From Candidatus Fermentithermobacillaceae bacterium (GTDB taxonomy: Bacteria; Bacillota; Sulfobacillia; Fermentithermobacillales; DUSS01): a stretch of DNA of 64,000 nt. Below the pieces are notes generated by a model. The model made no database searches and was not told the origin of the DNA. It worked only from the letters and a program-made list of their open reading frames with translations. The stretch covers positions 186,001 through 250,000 of the forward strand of contig DUSS01000004.1 of NCBI GenBank assembly GCA_012842495.1, given 5' to 3'. Shown here piece after piece: positions 17,741 through 25,535 of this stretch. Each line of letters opens with the position of its first letter. Position 1 is the stretch's first letter. The position numbers and the translations under genes were made by a program.

Positions 17741-18078
17741 ATCGGGTCACCTCTTGGAGCACATCCACATCATCTGCAAATGGATTGACGAACCACTCGA
17801 CCCATATGTTCCAAATTCGGCCCCCGCATGCCGGCTGCATGGGCTCAAGGGGATTTGTGCATCTTGCCGGGTTAGTCCCCTTGACTTGCCGGGCTTCAAA
17901 TCGGGTGATCCAACTTGCCGTGCCCGGGGCCAAGCGGCGTGCATCATCCTCGCGTCTCACCATGACCACCAGTACTAGTACGGGCAGGCTGTAAAACCCT
18001 CGAGCCGTCAGAAGTGAAGGTGTATAGATAGATTCCTATCAAACGTGTTCGGGGACTTCTAGGATTTGTGGGTTACGC
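17741..18078. other. Leader region of the large lipoprotein gene
   Basis: About 340 bases between tRNA-Pro and the lipoprotein start. On the minus strand TCAAGGGG and CCCCTTGA pair across about 24 bases, and CTTGCCG recurs three times on the plus strand at 17863, 17885 and 17914. This suggests a structured 5' leader, but I match it to no known riboswitch. An alternative 108-residue frame here overlaps the lipoprotein start and lacks domain features. Confidence 0.35.
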
Positions 18079-18156
18079 TGGTCGGGGCGAGTGGATTTGA
18101 ACCACCGACCTCATGGTCCCGAACCATGCGCGCTGGCCAAGCTGCGCTACGCCCCG
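18079..18156 (-). tRNA. tRNA-Pro (anticodon CGG)
   Basis: On the minus strand the sequence folds as a complete cloverleaf. The acceptor stem is CGGGGCG/CGCCCCG, the anticodon arm CATGG-TTCGGGA-CCATG carries CGG, and the T arm is GGTGG-TTCAAAT-CCACT. The discriminator is A and the CCA end is encoded. It reads CCG proline codons. Confidence 0.97.
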
Positions 18157-18164
18157 ACGGTGTC

Positions 18165-18194
18165 ATTATAGCATCCTCGGGAACCCGCCTTCAA
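18165..18194 (-). promoter_or_regulatory. Promoter of tRNA-Pro
   Basis: On the minus strand TTGAAG is followed by 18 bases and a consensus TATAAT, ending 8 bases before the first base of the mature tRNA. Confidence 0.65.
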
Positions 18195-18539
18195 CCTGAG
18201 CGAAGGCCCCGGTTCCCCTGGGCAAGCACCTATTCAAACTGTCCACAGCCGGAAGCTCGGAGATGAGAGTGAGATGCTGTTCTACTATCCCTTCGAACGC
18301 ATACATTCGTAGAGGAGCAGGCCCATCCCAGCTACCTGCAAGAGAGTACGGGCACGCGTCCGGGCCTGCTCCTTTCACGGTAACTGCTACCTAACCTCTA
18401 CTACATCCAGGTCACGCTACTGACGCGGAAGAGACGCTCGACTCATCTTCTCAGCCTTTTACGTAGCCAACTCGTTCCCCCCGCGGCACCTTCATGTTGA
18501 GCCGGTGCTGGACCAAGACGTTGAGCTTAAACGATTAAG
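18195..18539. other. Intergenic region between tRNA-Pro and the CBS-ACT gene
   Basis: Contains the perfect inverted repeat listed separately, probably the 3' end structure of the CBS-ACT transcript. I see no ORF worth calling. Confidence 0.4.
18314..18372. repeat. 11-bp perfect inverted repeat downstream of the CBS-ACT gene
   Basis: GGAGCAGGCCC and GGGCCTGCTCC are perfect reverse complements around a 37-base spacer that is itself partly self-complementary. On the plus strand it is followed by TTTC, on the minus strand by no T-tract. It may be a weak terminator or a small structured RNA. Confidence 0.4.
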
Positions 18540-19166
18540 TCACTCCCACACCTGCGATACGTGGACCACGTAAAAACCAGCCTGGACCAGCGCATCCACC
18601 AGCTGCTTCACGTGGACGCTTTTCACCCGCAGGATAACGTTACCCCTGCGCTTTTCGGGAGGCGTATAAGTAGCTAAGCTGGCGATGGATACGCCGCACT
18701 CCTTAACCACCTTGGTGATATCAGCGAGGACTCCGGGGCGATCCGGAACATCCAGCGTAATCCTGGTCCCTTTCGTTCTAAGCCCAAGCATAGTGACGAA
18801 CGTCCTGAACAGGTCGGATTCTGTGATAATGCCCTGGAGTTCGTTTTTATCGTCGGTTACCGGGAGAGCGTCGAGGTCGTGGAAATACATGTAGTAGGCC
18901 GCCATCTCCACGATCTCGTCGGGACTCACCGTTACAACTTTGGTACTCATAATGTCCCTAACCTTGCTGGTCTCGAGATAATCCTGCGACATCTTCGGCA
19001 GGTTTGACAGGATATCCCATGCTGTAACCATTCCCGCCACTTTGCCGTTGGACTTGACGGGGATAGCTTCGTAGACGTTTTCTGTCATGAGCGAGACAAG
19101 TTTTGCGATGGAATCGTCGGGCGAAACGGTGATTACTTTCGGGTTCATTACGTCCTTGACAAACAC
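18540..19166 (-). CDS. CBS-pair and ACT domain protein (AcuB-like)
   Basis: A 208-residue cytoplasmic regulatory protein. Two CBS domains occupy about residues 1-55 and 68-122 (VKDVMNPKVITVSPDDSIAK and VRDIMSTKVVTVSPDEIVEM). The C-terminal ACT domain (about 135-205) begins GTRITLDVPDRPGVLADITK. CBS pairs bind adenine nucleotides and ACT domains bind amino acids, so the protein probably senses both energy state and an amino acid. AcuB in Bacillus has a related layout in the acetoin operon, but no acuA or acuC is adjacent. GTG 19166 has GGAGGG with an 8-base spacer. Confidence 0.9.
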   Translation of the reverse strand: MFVKDVMNPKVITVSPDDSIAKLVSLMTENVYEAIPVKSNGKVAGMVTAWDILSNLPKMSQDYLETSKVRDIMSTKVVTVSPDEIVEMAAYYMYFHDLDALPVTDDKNELQGIITESDLFRTFVTMLGLRTKGTRITLDVPDRPGVLADITKVVKECGVSIASLATYTPPEKRRGNVILRVKSVHVKQLVDALVQAGFYVVHVSQVWE

Positions 19167-19497
19167 AAACAGAGCCCTCCTTCGTGGAACCGTGTGGTCC
19201 TATGGATTTCGCCGGAAATTATCCCTTTCCCTTTAAAAGTAAACGGCCGGTGTTAAGGAACCAGTAAGAAACCGAGAATGAGCTGTAGCGGTTGCCCTCT
19301 TACCCACAAGTACCGGAACGCGTTGCCCGAACCGGTTTCTTCAGGCAAACCGTCAAACCTAGGTAAGCCGGGACCACCGGCCTAGCCTAAAGGGCCGCTC
19401 CTATGGAGGCAAGTTTCGCCTCGAAAACCCGTTCCACTTCACGCCGTTAAGCGGATATCTCCGTATCAAACTCGAATTCGAATTATAGTCCGAACCT
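19167..19497. other. Structured non-coding region between the symporter and CBS-ACT genes
   Basis: About 330 bases with no ORF. It contains a compact hairpin, GCCGG-GACCA-CCGGC nested inside CTAG...CTAG (about 19361-19386), and runs such as GGCAAACC. These superficially recall a GEMM (c-di-GMP) aptamer on the plus strand, but both neighbouring genes are on the minus strand and the match is incomplete. Function unassigned. Confidence 0.35.
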
Positions 19498-20862
19498 CTA
19501 CTGCTTAGCCGCTTTCAGCGTGTCCGCTTTTACCCGGTGGAGGTCCGCCACCTTGGCCTTGATTTCCTGGAGCTTCTCCCCTTCAAGGGGATAGTGCCTG
19601 AGGATCAACAGGCCCAGGACGGTCGCGACTATCGGAATTGCGCTGCACAGAATCCGGAATCCCAACACCGCCGTGGTAGGTTGCGCCTCCACGGGGAGAT
19701 TGGCGTTGTATTTGCTCCACGCAAATACCAGCCCCATTATGAGGGAGTTCAACGATATCCCAAGCCTGATTACAAGGGCATTAGCACCGAAGTACATTCC
19801 CTCGCGGCGCCTACCGGTCTTCAGCTCGTCCTCATCGACCACGTCGGCAAGCAGGACATCGAAAAGAACCATGGCCCCGGCAAGGCCGACGGCGAGGATC
19901 ACCACTGCGACGATCCCCTGAATGAAGTTGGTTATGAAGGAGAACGGTATGAGAAACACGGCCCACCAGGTCATGGCCATCTGCATCGCCTTCTTCGGTC
20001 CGATCCTGGCGATGAACTTGCCCCAGACAGGGATTAGAGGAAGAGCTACTACGAAGATGGCACCGAGGAGATAGGTCGTCTGGTCTGGCGTAGCTTTCAA
20101 CACGTACTTCGCGTAGAAAGGCAGCGCCGCCGTGAGAGCCGTGAACGTGTACTGCAAAAGGAAGCACGGTCCGATGTAAGTAAGAAAGGACTTGTTAATG
20201 AGGGTCGCCTGTATGGCTTCGAAAACACCGAGCGAGGGCTCCTGTGAGAACTCCGGGTGCTCTTTGGAACCTAAGAGCGAAGCGTAAAGCGTAACACCTC
20301 CCAGGACCGCATAGATCCCTCCCACCACCGGCCACCCTATCCGTCCGGCTAACGCCGGAACCGCAGCTATCCCCAGCATCAAGCCGGGGATGCCCAGCAC
20401 CTGTCTTAGCGCCGAAACCCTGGACCTATCCTCGAGGGATGGGTACATCTCGGGGAACAGCGCTGTCCAGTTCAGAATCGCTATCGTCCAGAACCCGTCA
20501 AAAAGAAAGATCAGTACAAAATACCAGATAAACAGGTTGTACGGCTGCGTTGTGGGGAACGGGGGGGCCCAAAAACCCCAGAACGCCAGCGCCATCGGTA
20601 GGCCGAATATCGCGATATACGGGATGCGTCTTCCCCATTTGGTGCGGGTCCGATCCGAGAAGTAACCGAACAACGGGTCGTTTATGGAGTTCCATATGCC
20701 GTAGAAGAACATGGCCAGGCTGATGAGGTGCGGTGGAACTTTGAGCACGTCAACGTAGTAAAAGATGGCGTGCGTGCCCACGGCGTTCCCGGTAATAGCC
20801 GCGCTAAACGAACCGAGACTGTATACAAAGTCCTGAAACCGCGTGGTACCGCTTTTCTCCAT
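19498..20862 (-). CDS. GPH-family sugar:cation symporter (MelB-like MFS)
   Basis: A 454-residue membrane protein with about 12 hydrophobic helices. The hallmark loop of the glycoside-pentoside-hexuronide family is present: SINDPLFGYFSDRTRTKWGR. A second MFS loop, DVVDEDELKTGRRREGMYFG, is equally typical. Family members import sugars or glycosides with Na+ or H+. The gene is divergent from the PIG-L/GH4/BadF set (380-base gap) and is the likely importer of their substrate, probably an unphosphorylated glycoside. ATG 20862 is preceded by GGGGAGGG. Confidence 0.92.
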   Translation of the reverse strand: MEKSGTTRFQDFVYSLGSFSAAITGNAVGTHAIFYYVDVLKVPPHLISLAMFFYGIWNSINDPLFGYFSDRTRTKWGRRIPYIAIFGLPMALAFWGFWAPPFPTTQPYNLFIWYFVLIFLFDGFWTIAILNWTALFPEMYPSLEDRSRVSALRQVLGIPGLMLGIAAVPALAGRIGWPVVGGIYAVLGGVTLYASLLGSKEHPEFSQEPSLGVFEAIQATLINKSFLTYIGPCFLLQYTFTALTAALPFYAKYVLKATPDQTTYLLGAIFVVALPLIPVWGKFIARIGPKKAMQMAMTWWAVFLIPFSFITNFIQGIVAVVILAVGLAGAMVLFDVLLADVVDEDELKTGRRREGMYFGANALVIRLGISLNSLIMGLVFAWSKYNANLPVEAQPTTAVLGFRILCSAIPIVATVLGLLILRHYPLEGEKLQEIKAKVADLHRVKADTLKAAKQ

Positions 20863-21241
20863 GCTAGCCCTCCCCTTTGACTTCTCTCAAACCGATCCTC
20901 CAACGGTTAAACAGTTCTCTACCGGGCTTTTGGGTGCCCCCCAGGAAGACTCTATTTACCCCCTCTCTGAGTCGCCCTGACCGGACGCCGGTTACCCTTG
21001 CTTTTCATCCGGCCAGCCAGCGGATGACCTCGCTCTTCAGCAAAACCTGCGCCCAAAATCCTTTGAGACCCATTCGTTGATGGAGGAAACCGGACTGTCC
21101 CCTCGAATATGACGGGGTGGAAGTTCTTCCGTAGCGGGCGGAACTCCTGCACGCATAGCTTCAAACCGTTTCAGAAGGGCGATTTCGAAGCTTTGAGGCG
21201 GAGCGGCTAAGAATCGTAACAACTTAAAGGGGATGAACTAA
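20863..21241. other. Divergent control region of the carbohydrate locus
   Basis: Holds ribosome binding sites for both divergent genes (GGGGAGGG for the symporter, AAAGGGGATG for the deacetylase) and must contain both promoters. I see no consensus promoter or clear operator, and no sugar-responsive regulator gene is nearby. Confidence 0.45.
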
Positions 21242-21997
21242 GTGCACGCTAAAGACCTGATACCCATTCCGAGACTGCTTTCTGCCAAAAACGTCCTGGT
21301 CATATTCCCGCATCCCGACGACGCGGAACTGGCGGCGGGCGGTACCATCGCCCTTCTGACGAGGAACGGCGCGTCGGTAACGTATGTTTCGGCCACCGAC
21401 GGGTCGCTGGGAAGCCTCGACCCCGGTGTCACTCCGGAACAGATGGCAGAAGTGCGAAAGAAAGAATTGGAGGCCGCCGCCGAAATCCTTGGGGTGAAGG
21501 AAATCATCTGGCTGGGATATAAAGACGGGTATGCCCCGGAACCCCCGGAAATGAGGCCGAAAATGGTGAGCATCATCCGGAGGGTCCGGCCGGACTTCGT
21601 GATCACGCTCGACCCGTGGCTGGCTTACGAGGCCCATCCCGACCACCGGAAAGTATCCATGGCTGCGGTTGAAGCTTGCATGTACGCAAGCTTCAATCAC
21701 GCTTACCCGGAGGATCGAGAAAGAGGCCTCGAACCCTGGTCTGTGACAGGGGTGGCGCTGGGCCTTACTCCAGCTCCCAATACCTTCGTGGACGTGGGGT
21801 CCACCTGGGATACCAAGATCGAAGCTATCCTGTGCCACAAGTCGCAGTTCCCGGAGCCTATCTGGAATCAGGTCTCGCCTTACATGCACCTGAAAGCCCA
21901 GGAGTACGGCAAGGAAATCGGCAAGGAGCTGGCCGAGCCCTTCAAGGTGCTCAGCCTGATGCACCTTCACGTAAACATCGACACATGGAGAAGCTGA
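21242..21997 (+). CDS. PIG-L (LmbE-like) family deacetylase
   Basis: A 251-residue zinc-dependent de-N-acetylase of the PIG-L/LmbE family. The metal-binding motif HPDD (24-27) follows the strand NVLVIFP. The second motif is AHPDH (131-135), supplying a further histidine. Characterised relatives deacetylate GlcNAc-inositol, GlcNAc-malate (BshB) and, in Thermococcales, diacetylchitobiose. Here it heads a set with GH4 glycosidase and a BadF-type kinase and opposite a GPH symporter, so an N-acetylated saccharide is the likely substrate rather than bacillithiol. GTG 21242 follows AAAGGGGATGAACTAA. Confidence 0.88.
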   Translation: MHAKDLIPIPRLLSAKNVLVIFPHPDDAELAAGGTIALLTRNGASVTYVSATDGSLGSLDPGVTPEQMAEVRKKELEAAAEILGVKEIIWLGYKDGYAPEPPEMRPKMVSIIRRVRPDFVITLDPWLAYEAHPDHRKVSMAAVEACMYASFNHAYPEDRERGLEPWSVTGVALGLTPAPNTFVDVGSTWDTKIEAILCHKSQFPEPIWNQVSPYMHLKAQEYGKEIGKELAEPFKVLSLMHLHVNIDTWRS

Positions 21998-22078
21998 AAC
22001 CCAGACCACCCAGCCTTTAGCAGCTCCAGCGAAAAGCGGCCGGGTTAGTAGCTCACCCAGAACTGGAGGGCGACCGTC

Positions 22079-23395
22079 GTGAAAAACATCAAAGTCGTGG
22101 TAATAGGAGGGGGCTCCTCGTACACTCCCGAGCTTCTCGATGGAGTAATCCGACATTGGGAAGCCGGCGAATTCTTCGCCGGGGAAGTTGTCCTGGTGGA
22201 CATACCCGAGGGACGCGAGAGGGCCGAGGTCATCGCGGAATTCTCCCGCAGGATGATGAAAAAGCGCGGTATGCCGTCCACGGTCCGGGTATCCCTCAAC
22301 AGGAAAGAAGCGCTGGACGGAGCGGCGTTCGTGATAAGTCAGATCCGCGTAGGCGGAATGAAGGCACGAAGATCTGACGAACACCTGCCCATCAAGTACG
22401 GCGTCATCGGGCAGGAAACAACGGGTCCCGGCGGATTTGCCAATGCGCTGCGGACCATTCCCGTGGCCCTGGAAATCGCGGCAGATGTGAAAGAAAAATG
22501 CCCCGACGCATGGCTCCTCAACTTCTCCAACCCGTCGGGCCTTGTGACCGAGGCACTCATCAAACATGCCGATGTGAAGACCTTCGGCCTCTGCAATGTA
22601 CCAATAAGCATAAAAATGGCCATCGCCCAAGCTCTTCACGCGGACCCGGCCAAAATCAGGCTGGATGTGATGGGTCTCAACCACCTATCCTTCGTCACTC
22701 ACATCTACCGCGACGGAGAAGACATACGCGACCTCTTGTTTTCCCGGGCCTTCGTCGGGCATATCACCAAGGCAGCTAAGCTTAGACCGGAAATGGGCCG
22801 CTTCCTCACGAGGTTGAAAGCGATCCCTTCCCCTTACCTTCAGTATTACTGGCTGAGGCGACGGACGGTGTCCGAGGAAGAAAAGGCGGTGGACAACGAG
22901 GGTACAAGAGCTGACCAAGTTATGCAGATAGAGGAAGAGCTATTTGCTCAATACAAGAAGCCCGGTGTGGATGAGCTGCCCGAAGCTTTGAAAAAGAGGG
23001 GCGGCGCCTGGTACTCGACGGTCGCTCTTGATTGCATATCTGCGATACTCAGGAACGCGCCGCATTTCGAGGCTCTGAATGTGCGAAATAACGGCGCCAT
23101 TCACGAGCTTCCTTCTGACTGTGTGGTGGAGATTACCTCGGTCGTAGACGGAAAGGGTCCCACTCCGCTTCAGCTCGGTTCCCTTCCCTTGGAGATCAGG
23201 GGTCTCGTTCAACAGGTCAAAGCATATGAGGAGCTCACGGTGGAAGCTGCCGTTCGCGGAGATGTGGAGGCCGCCTTCTTCGCCCTCCTCAATCACCCGC
23301 TGGTCGGCGACGCAGAGGTGGCCTTCGACCTTCTCAAGGACATCCTCGAATCCAACCGGGAGTTCCTACCGCAATTCGAAGGCAAAAAACTTTGA
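22079..23395 (+). CDS. Glycoside hydrolase family 4, 6-phospho-beta-glucosidase-like
   Basis: A 438-residue NAD+- and Mn2+-dependent glycosidase, which cleaves by transient oxidation at C3 followed by elimination. The Rossmann motif is GGGSSYTPEL (11-20). Metal ligands are Cys172 in GLCNVP and His202 in GLNHLSF, and NFSNPSG (149-155) is intact. QIRVGGMKARRSDE and AIPSPYLQYYW match the 6-phospho-beta-glucosidase branch, suggesting a phosphorylated beta-glycoside. No PTS is nearby, so phosphorylation might come from the downstream kinase. GTG 22079 has GGAGGG at 8 bases. The gene follows the deacetylase by 81 bases. Confidence 0.93.
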   Translation: MKNIKVVVIGGGSSYTPELLDGVIRHWEAGEFFAGEVVLVDIPEGRERAEVIAEFSRRMMKKRGMPSTVRVSLNRKEALDGAAFVISQIRVGGMKARRSDEHLPIKYGVIGQETTGPGGFANALRTIPVALEIAADVKEKCPDAWLLNFSNPSGLVTEALIKHADVKTFGLCNVPISIKMAIAQALHADPAKIRLDVMGLNHLSFVTHIYRDGEDIRDLLFSRAFVGHITKAAKLRPEMGRFLTRLKAIPSPYLQYYWLRRRTVSEEEKAVDNEGTRADQVMQIEEELFAQYKKPGVDELPEALKKRGGAWYSTVALDCISAILRNAPHFEALNVRNNGAIHELPSDCVVEITSVVDGKGPTPLQLGSLPLEIRGLVQQVKAYEELTVEAAVRGDVEAAFFALLNHPLVGDAEVAFDLLKDILESNREFLPQFEGKKL

Positions 23396-23581
23396 ACTAG
23401 CTAAGGTTCAATCTAGCGGGGTTGTTGTTCGAAGGTTGAAGACTTGCGGGAGGGTTGTGTTTCGGCAGGAAGGTTTCGGCGTCAGGGTCATGTCTCAACA
23501 GAAACGCCGGTTCCGGTACACCAGGGGCACTTCGCACCAGGTTTGTTTTGAACGGATTTTATGAGAATGGAGGGGAAGGTC

Positions 23582-24595
23582 GTGAAGTTCGCGTTGGGAG
23601 TAGACGGAGGGGCCACCAAGACTATGGCCTGCGTCGGTGACGAAACCGGAAGGGTGATGGGAGTCGGTCTGGCAGGTCCGTCCAACTACCAGCTCACCGG
23701 CATCGAGTACGCCATGAGTTCGATATCTAGCGCCGTCAACCAGGCTCTGGAAATGGGGGGACTTCCGCCCGAGAAGCTCCACCACGCGGTGTTCGCTCTC
23801 GCCGGGGCCGATTTCCCGGTGGATTTCGAGACGTTTACAAGGGCCATCAAAAAAGCCTATCCCGGCCTGGATTTCAGGATCGTGAACGATGTGTGGGCTG
23901 CTTTCAGAGCGGGAACCCCTGAATCTATGGGCGGAGTCGTGATCTGCGGCACGGGTTCCAACTTCGGAGCGGTGGGTCCCGACGGCCGGCAGGTGACCGG
24001 AAGAGGCATGGGATACGAGTGGGGAACTCGGGGAGGTGCAGGTGACATCATTCGCGATGCCATTCACTACGCCTTCAGGTCTCATGACGGGACGGGTCCC
24101 AAGACCGCCCTGGAGGCGACGGTCCTGAACCTCCTGGGATTCCCTTCATACGATGCGCTGTCCCTGTTCATGTACGAACATAAGGCCGAGTTGGGCGCCA
24201 TATACGTAAAAGCTGCCGCGATAGTCCCCGCCGTGTTTCAGCTGGCCTCGGAGGGGGACGCGATATCTCAGAAGATACTCATGGACTCGGGAACGGTGAT
24301 GGGCGAAATCATCGGCGGAATGATGGAGAGGCTCGGAATGCGCTCTGTGAGCGTGGACGTAGTGACGGCAGGCAGCATATTCGTGAAAGCACAAAACCCC
24401 CTCATGAGCGACTACTTTAAAGCCGCCGTACACCGGTTCATACCCTTCGCAGCTTTCAGGCTTCCCGACATCGAGCCCGCCGGAGGCGCGTTCTTGATGG
24501 CCCTGGAGGACATGGGCGTTCGCGCTGACGGAGACGTCAGGGACAAAGCTATTGAAACCTTCCCTTCCATCGAGGCGCCGGAGATGTCTCTGTGA
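23582..24595 (+). CDS. BadF/BadG/BcrA/BcrD ATPase-family sugar kinase (GlcNAc kinase-like)
   Basis: A 337-residue ASKHA-fold protein. Phosphate 1 is GVDGGATKT, phosphate 2 is CGTGSNFGAVG, and GMGYEWGTRGGAGDI matches N-acetylglucosamine kinases of this family. The adenosine-binding stretch is near AGSIFVKAQNPL. In this setting it probably phosphorylates GlcNAc, glucosamine or a disaccharide with ATP. The ORF track starts at ATG 23561, but GGAGGGG at 23569 is perfectly placed for GTG 23582, which directly precedes the phosphate-binding strand. Last gene of the unit, followed by a strong terminator. Confidence 0.88.
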   Translation: MKFALGVDGGATKTMACVGDETGRVMGVGLAGPSNYQLTGIEYAMSSISSAVNQALEMGGLPPEKLHHAVFALAGADFPVDFETFTRAIKKAYPGLDFRIVNDVWAAFRAGTPESMGGVVICGTGSNFGAVGPDGRQVTGRGMGYEWGTRGGAGDIIRDAIHYAFRSHDGTGPKTALEATVLNLLGFPSYDALSLFMYEHKAELGAIYVKAAAIVPAVFQLASEGDAISQKILMDSGTVMGEIIGGMMERLGMRSVSVDVVTAGSIFVKAQNPLMSDYFKAAVHRFIPFAAFRLPDIEPAGGAFLMALEDMGVRADGDVRDKAIETFPSIEAPEMSL

Positions 24596-24605
24596 GAAGC
24601 AGCTA

Positions 24606-24657
24606 GGGTCGCTCTGAACCACCTCCACAGGTGGAACCGGAGCGACCCGGCTCTTTT
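24606..24657 (+). terminator. Terminator of the PIG-L/GH4/kinase unit
   Basis: GGGTCGCTC and GAGCGACCC form a 9-bp stem around an inner CCACCT-CCAC-AGGTGG hairpin, followed by CTCTTTTATA. It starts 11 bases after the kinase stop. Confidence 0.85.
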
Positions 24658-24719
24658 ATAACTTGCCCAGACCGGCAGTTAGTACGCCGGGGTATTAGCC
24701 ACCTCCAGGCGCAACAGCA

Positions 24720-25535
24720 TCATTTAGCTACTTTTACTCTGGCGGGTCGCAGGAGATCTCCCCCGTAAGTGTAACCTTTCAGGATGACCTCCACCACGGT
24801 CCCTGGCTCGCCCTCGCCCTCGACCACCCCGACAGCTTCTGCCAACGAGGGATCGAAGGGCTTTCCCAAGCAATCCACGGGCACAACTCCCTCCGCGCGA
24901 AGCAAGGCCTCCATTTGCCTCTTTATCATCTCCACTCCAGCAAGGAGAGCCGGGGCATTCCCGGAGGAGCAGGCCGACCCGTCGACGAGACCTTTTCCCG
25001 CCTGAAGAACTCTCTCCAGGTTGTCCAGCACTTCCAGGAAACCGAGGATGAGTTCTCTCTTGCCCAGCCGGATCCTCAAGGCGAGGTCCCTTTCCACCCT
25101 CTTCCTGTAATTATCCAGGTCCGCGCGGGCCCTCAGGAACTGGTCCCAGTTGAACTCAGCTTTCTCCTTCCAAGCAGCTGCTTCCGCCCGGAGAGACTCA
25201 AGCTCCTCCTGGAGACCACGGTGCCCGGCGGGGCCTGTCTCCCCGGTCTCGCCAACCACCTGGTTTCCCTCTTGCGGTTTACTCTGGCCTTGACTCCGAT
25301 TCTGGCTTTGACTTCGATCCTGGTTGGAGGCTTGAGGCTGGTTCTGGTTCTGGCTCTCGCTGCGGTCCTGACCCGGGTCGCGGGCCGGTTCCGCCCCGGC
25401 ACCAACCGGGGTTTCGGCACCTGCCCGCGCTTCCGATTTAGCATCCACCTGAGTCCGAGTTGGGTTGTCGTCAGGCTTCACCGCGCTCGTCCCCGGCTCA
25501 AACCCGCTCTGTTTATCCACGTCTATCATGGTCAC
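24720..25535 (-). CDS. grpE: Nucleotide exchange factor GrpE with long disordered N-terminus
   Basis: GrpE drives ADP release from DnaK. The C-terminal two thirds is standard: a long helix (about 105-165, [20 protein letters not shown] and [11 protein letters not shown]), then the beta domain with [18 protein letters not shown] and [20 protein letters not shown]. The first about 105 residues are low complexity, including a run of Ser/Gln/Asn repeats ([20 protein letters not shown]), much longer than the usual acidic tail. GTG 25535 overlaps the dnaK stop (GTGA), so translation is probably coupled. The usual Firmicute order is grpE before dnaK; here it follows. Confidence 0.95.
   Translation of the reverse strand: MTMIDVDKQSGFEPGTSAVKPDDNPTRTQVDAKSEARAGAETPVGAGAEPARDPGQDRSESQNQNQPQASNQDRSQSQNRSQGQSKPQEGNQVVGETGETGPAGHRGLQEELESLRAEAAAWKEKAEFNWDQFLRARADLDNYRKRVERDLALRIRLGKRELILGFLEVLDNLERVLQAGKGLVDGSACSSGNAPALLAGVEMIKRQMEALLRAEGVVPVDCLGKPFDPSLAEAVGVVEGEGEPGTVVEVILKGYTYGGDLLRPARVKVAK

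Noticed and set aside
17643-17969. 108-residue minus-strand ORF with GRIWNIWVEWFV
   Set aside because: Overlaps the lipoprotein start in another frame and shows no signal or domain; more likely leader sequence.
19340-19395. GEMM (c-di-GMP) riboswitch resemblance on the plus strand (GGCAAACC and CACCGGCCTA)
   Set aside because: The conserved core is incomplete and both adjacent genes are on the minus strand, so it would control nothing.
21224-22684. 486-residue minus-strand ORF
   Set aside because: Antisense to the PIG-L and GH4 genes, both of which have intact motifs.
25265-25385. Repetitive sequence suggestive of a CRISPR or satellite
   Set aside because: It is the coding region of the Ser/Gln/Asn-rich GrpE tail; repeats are short, irregular and in frame.
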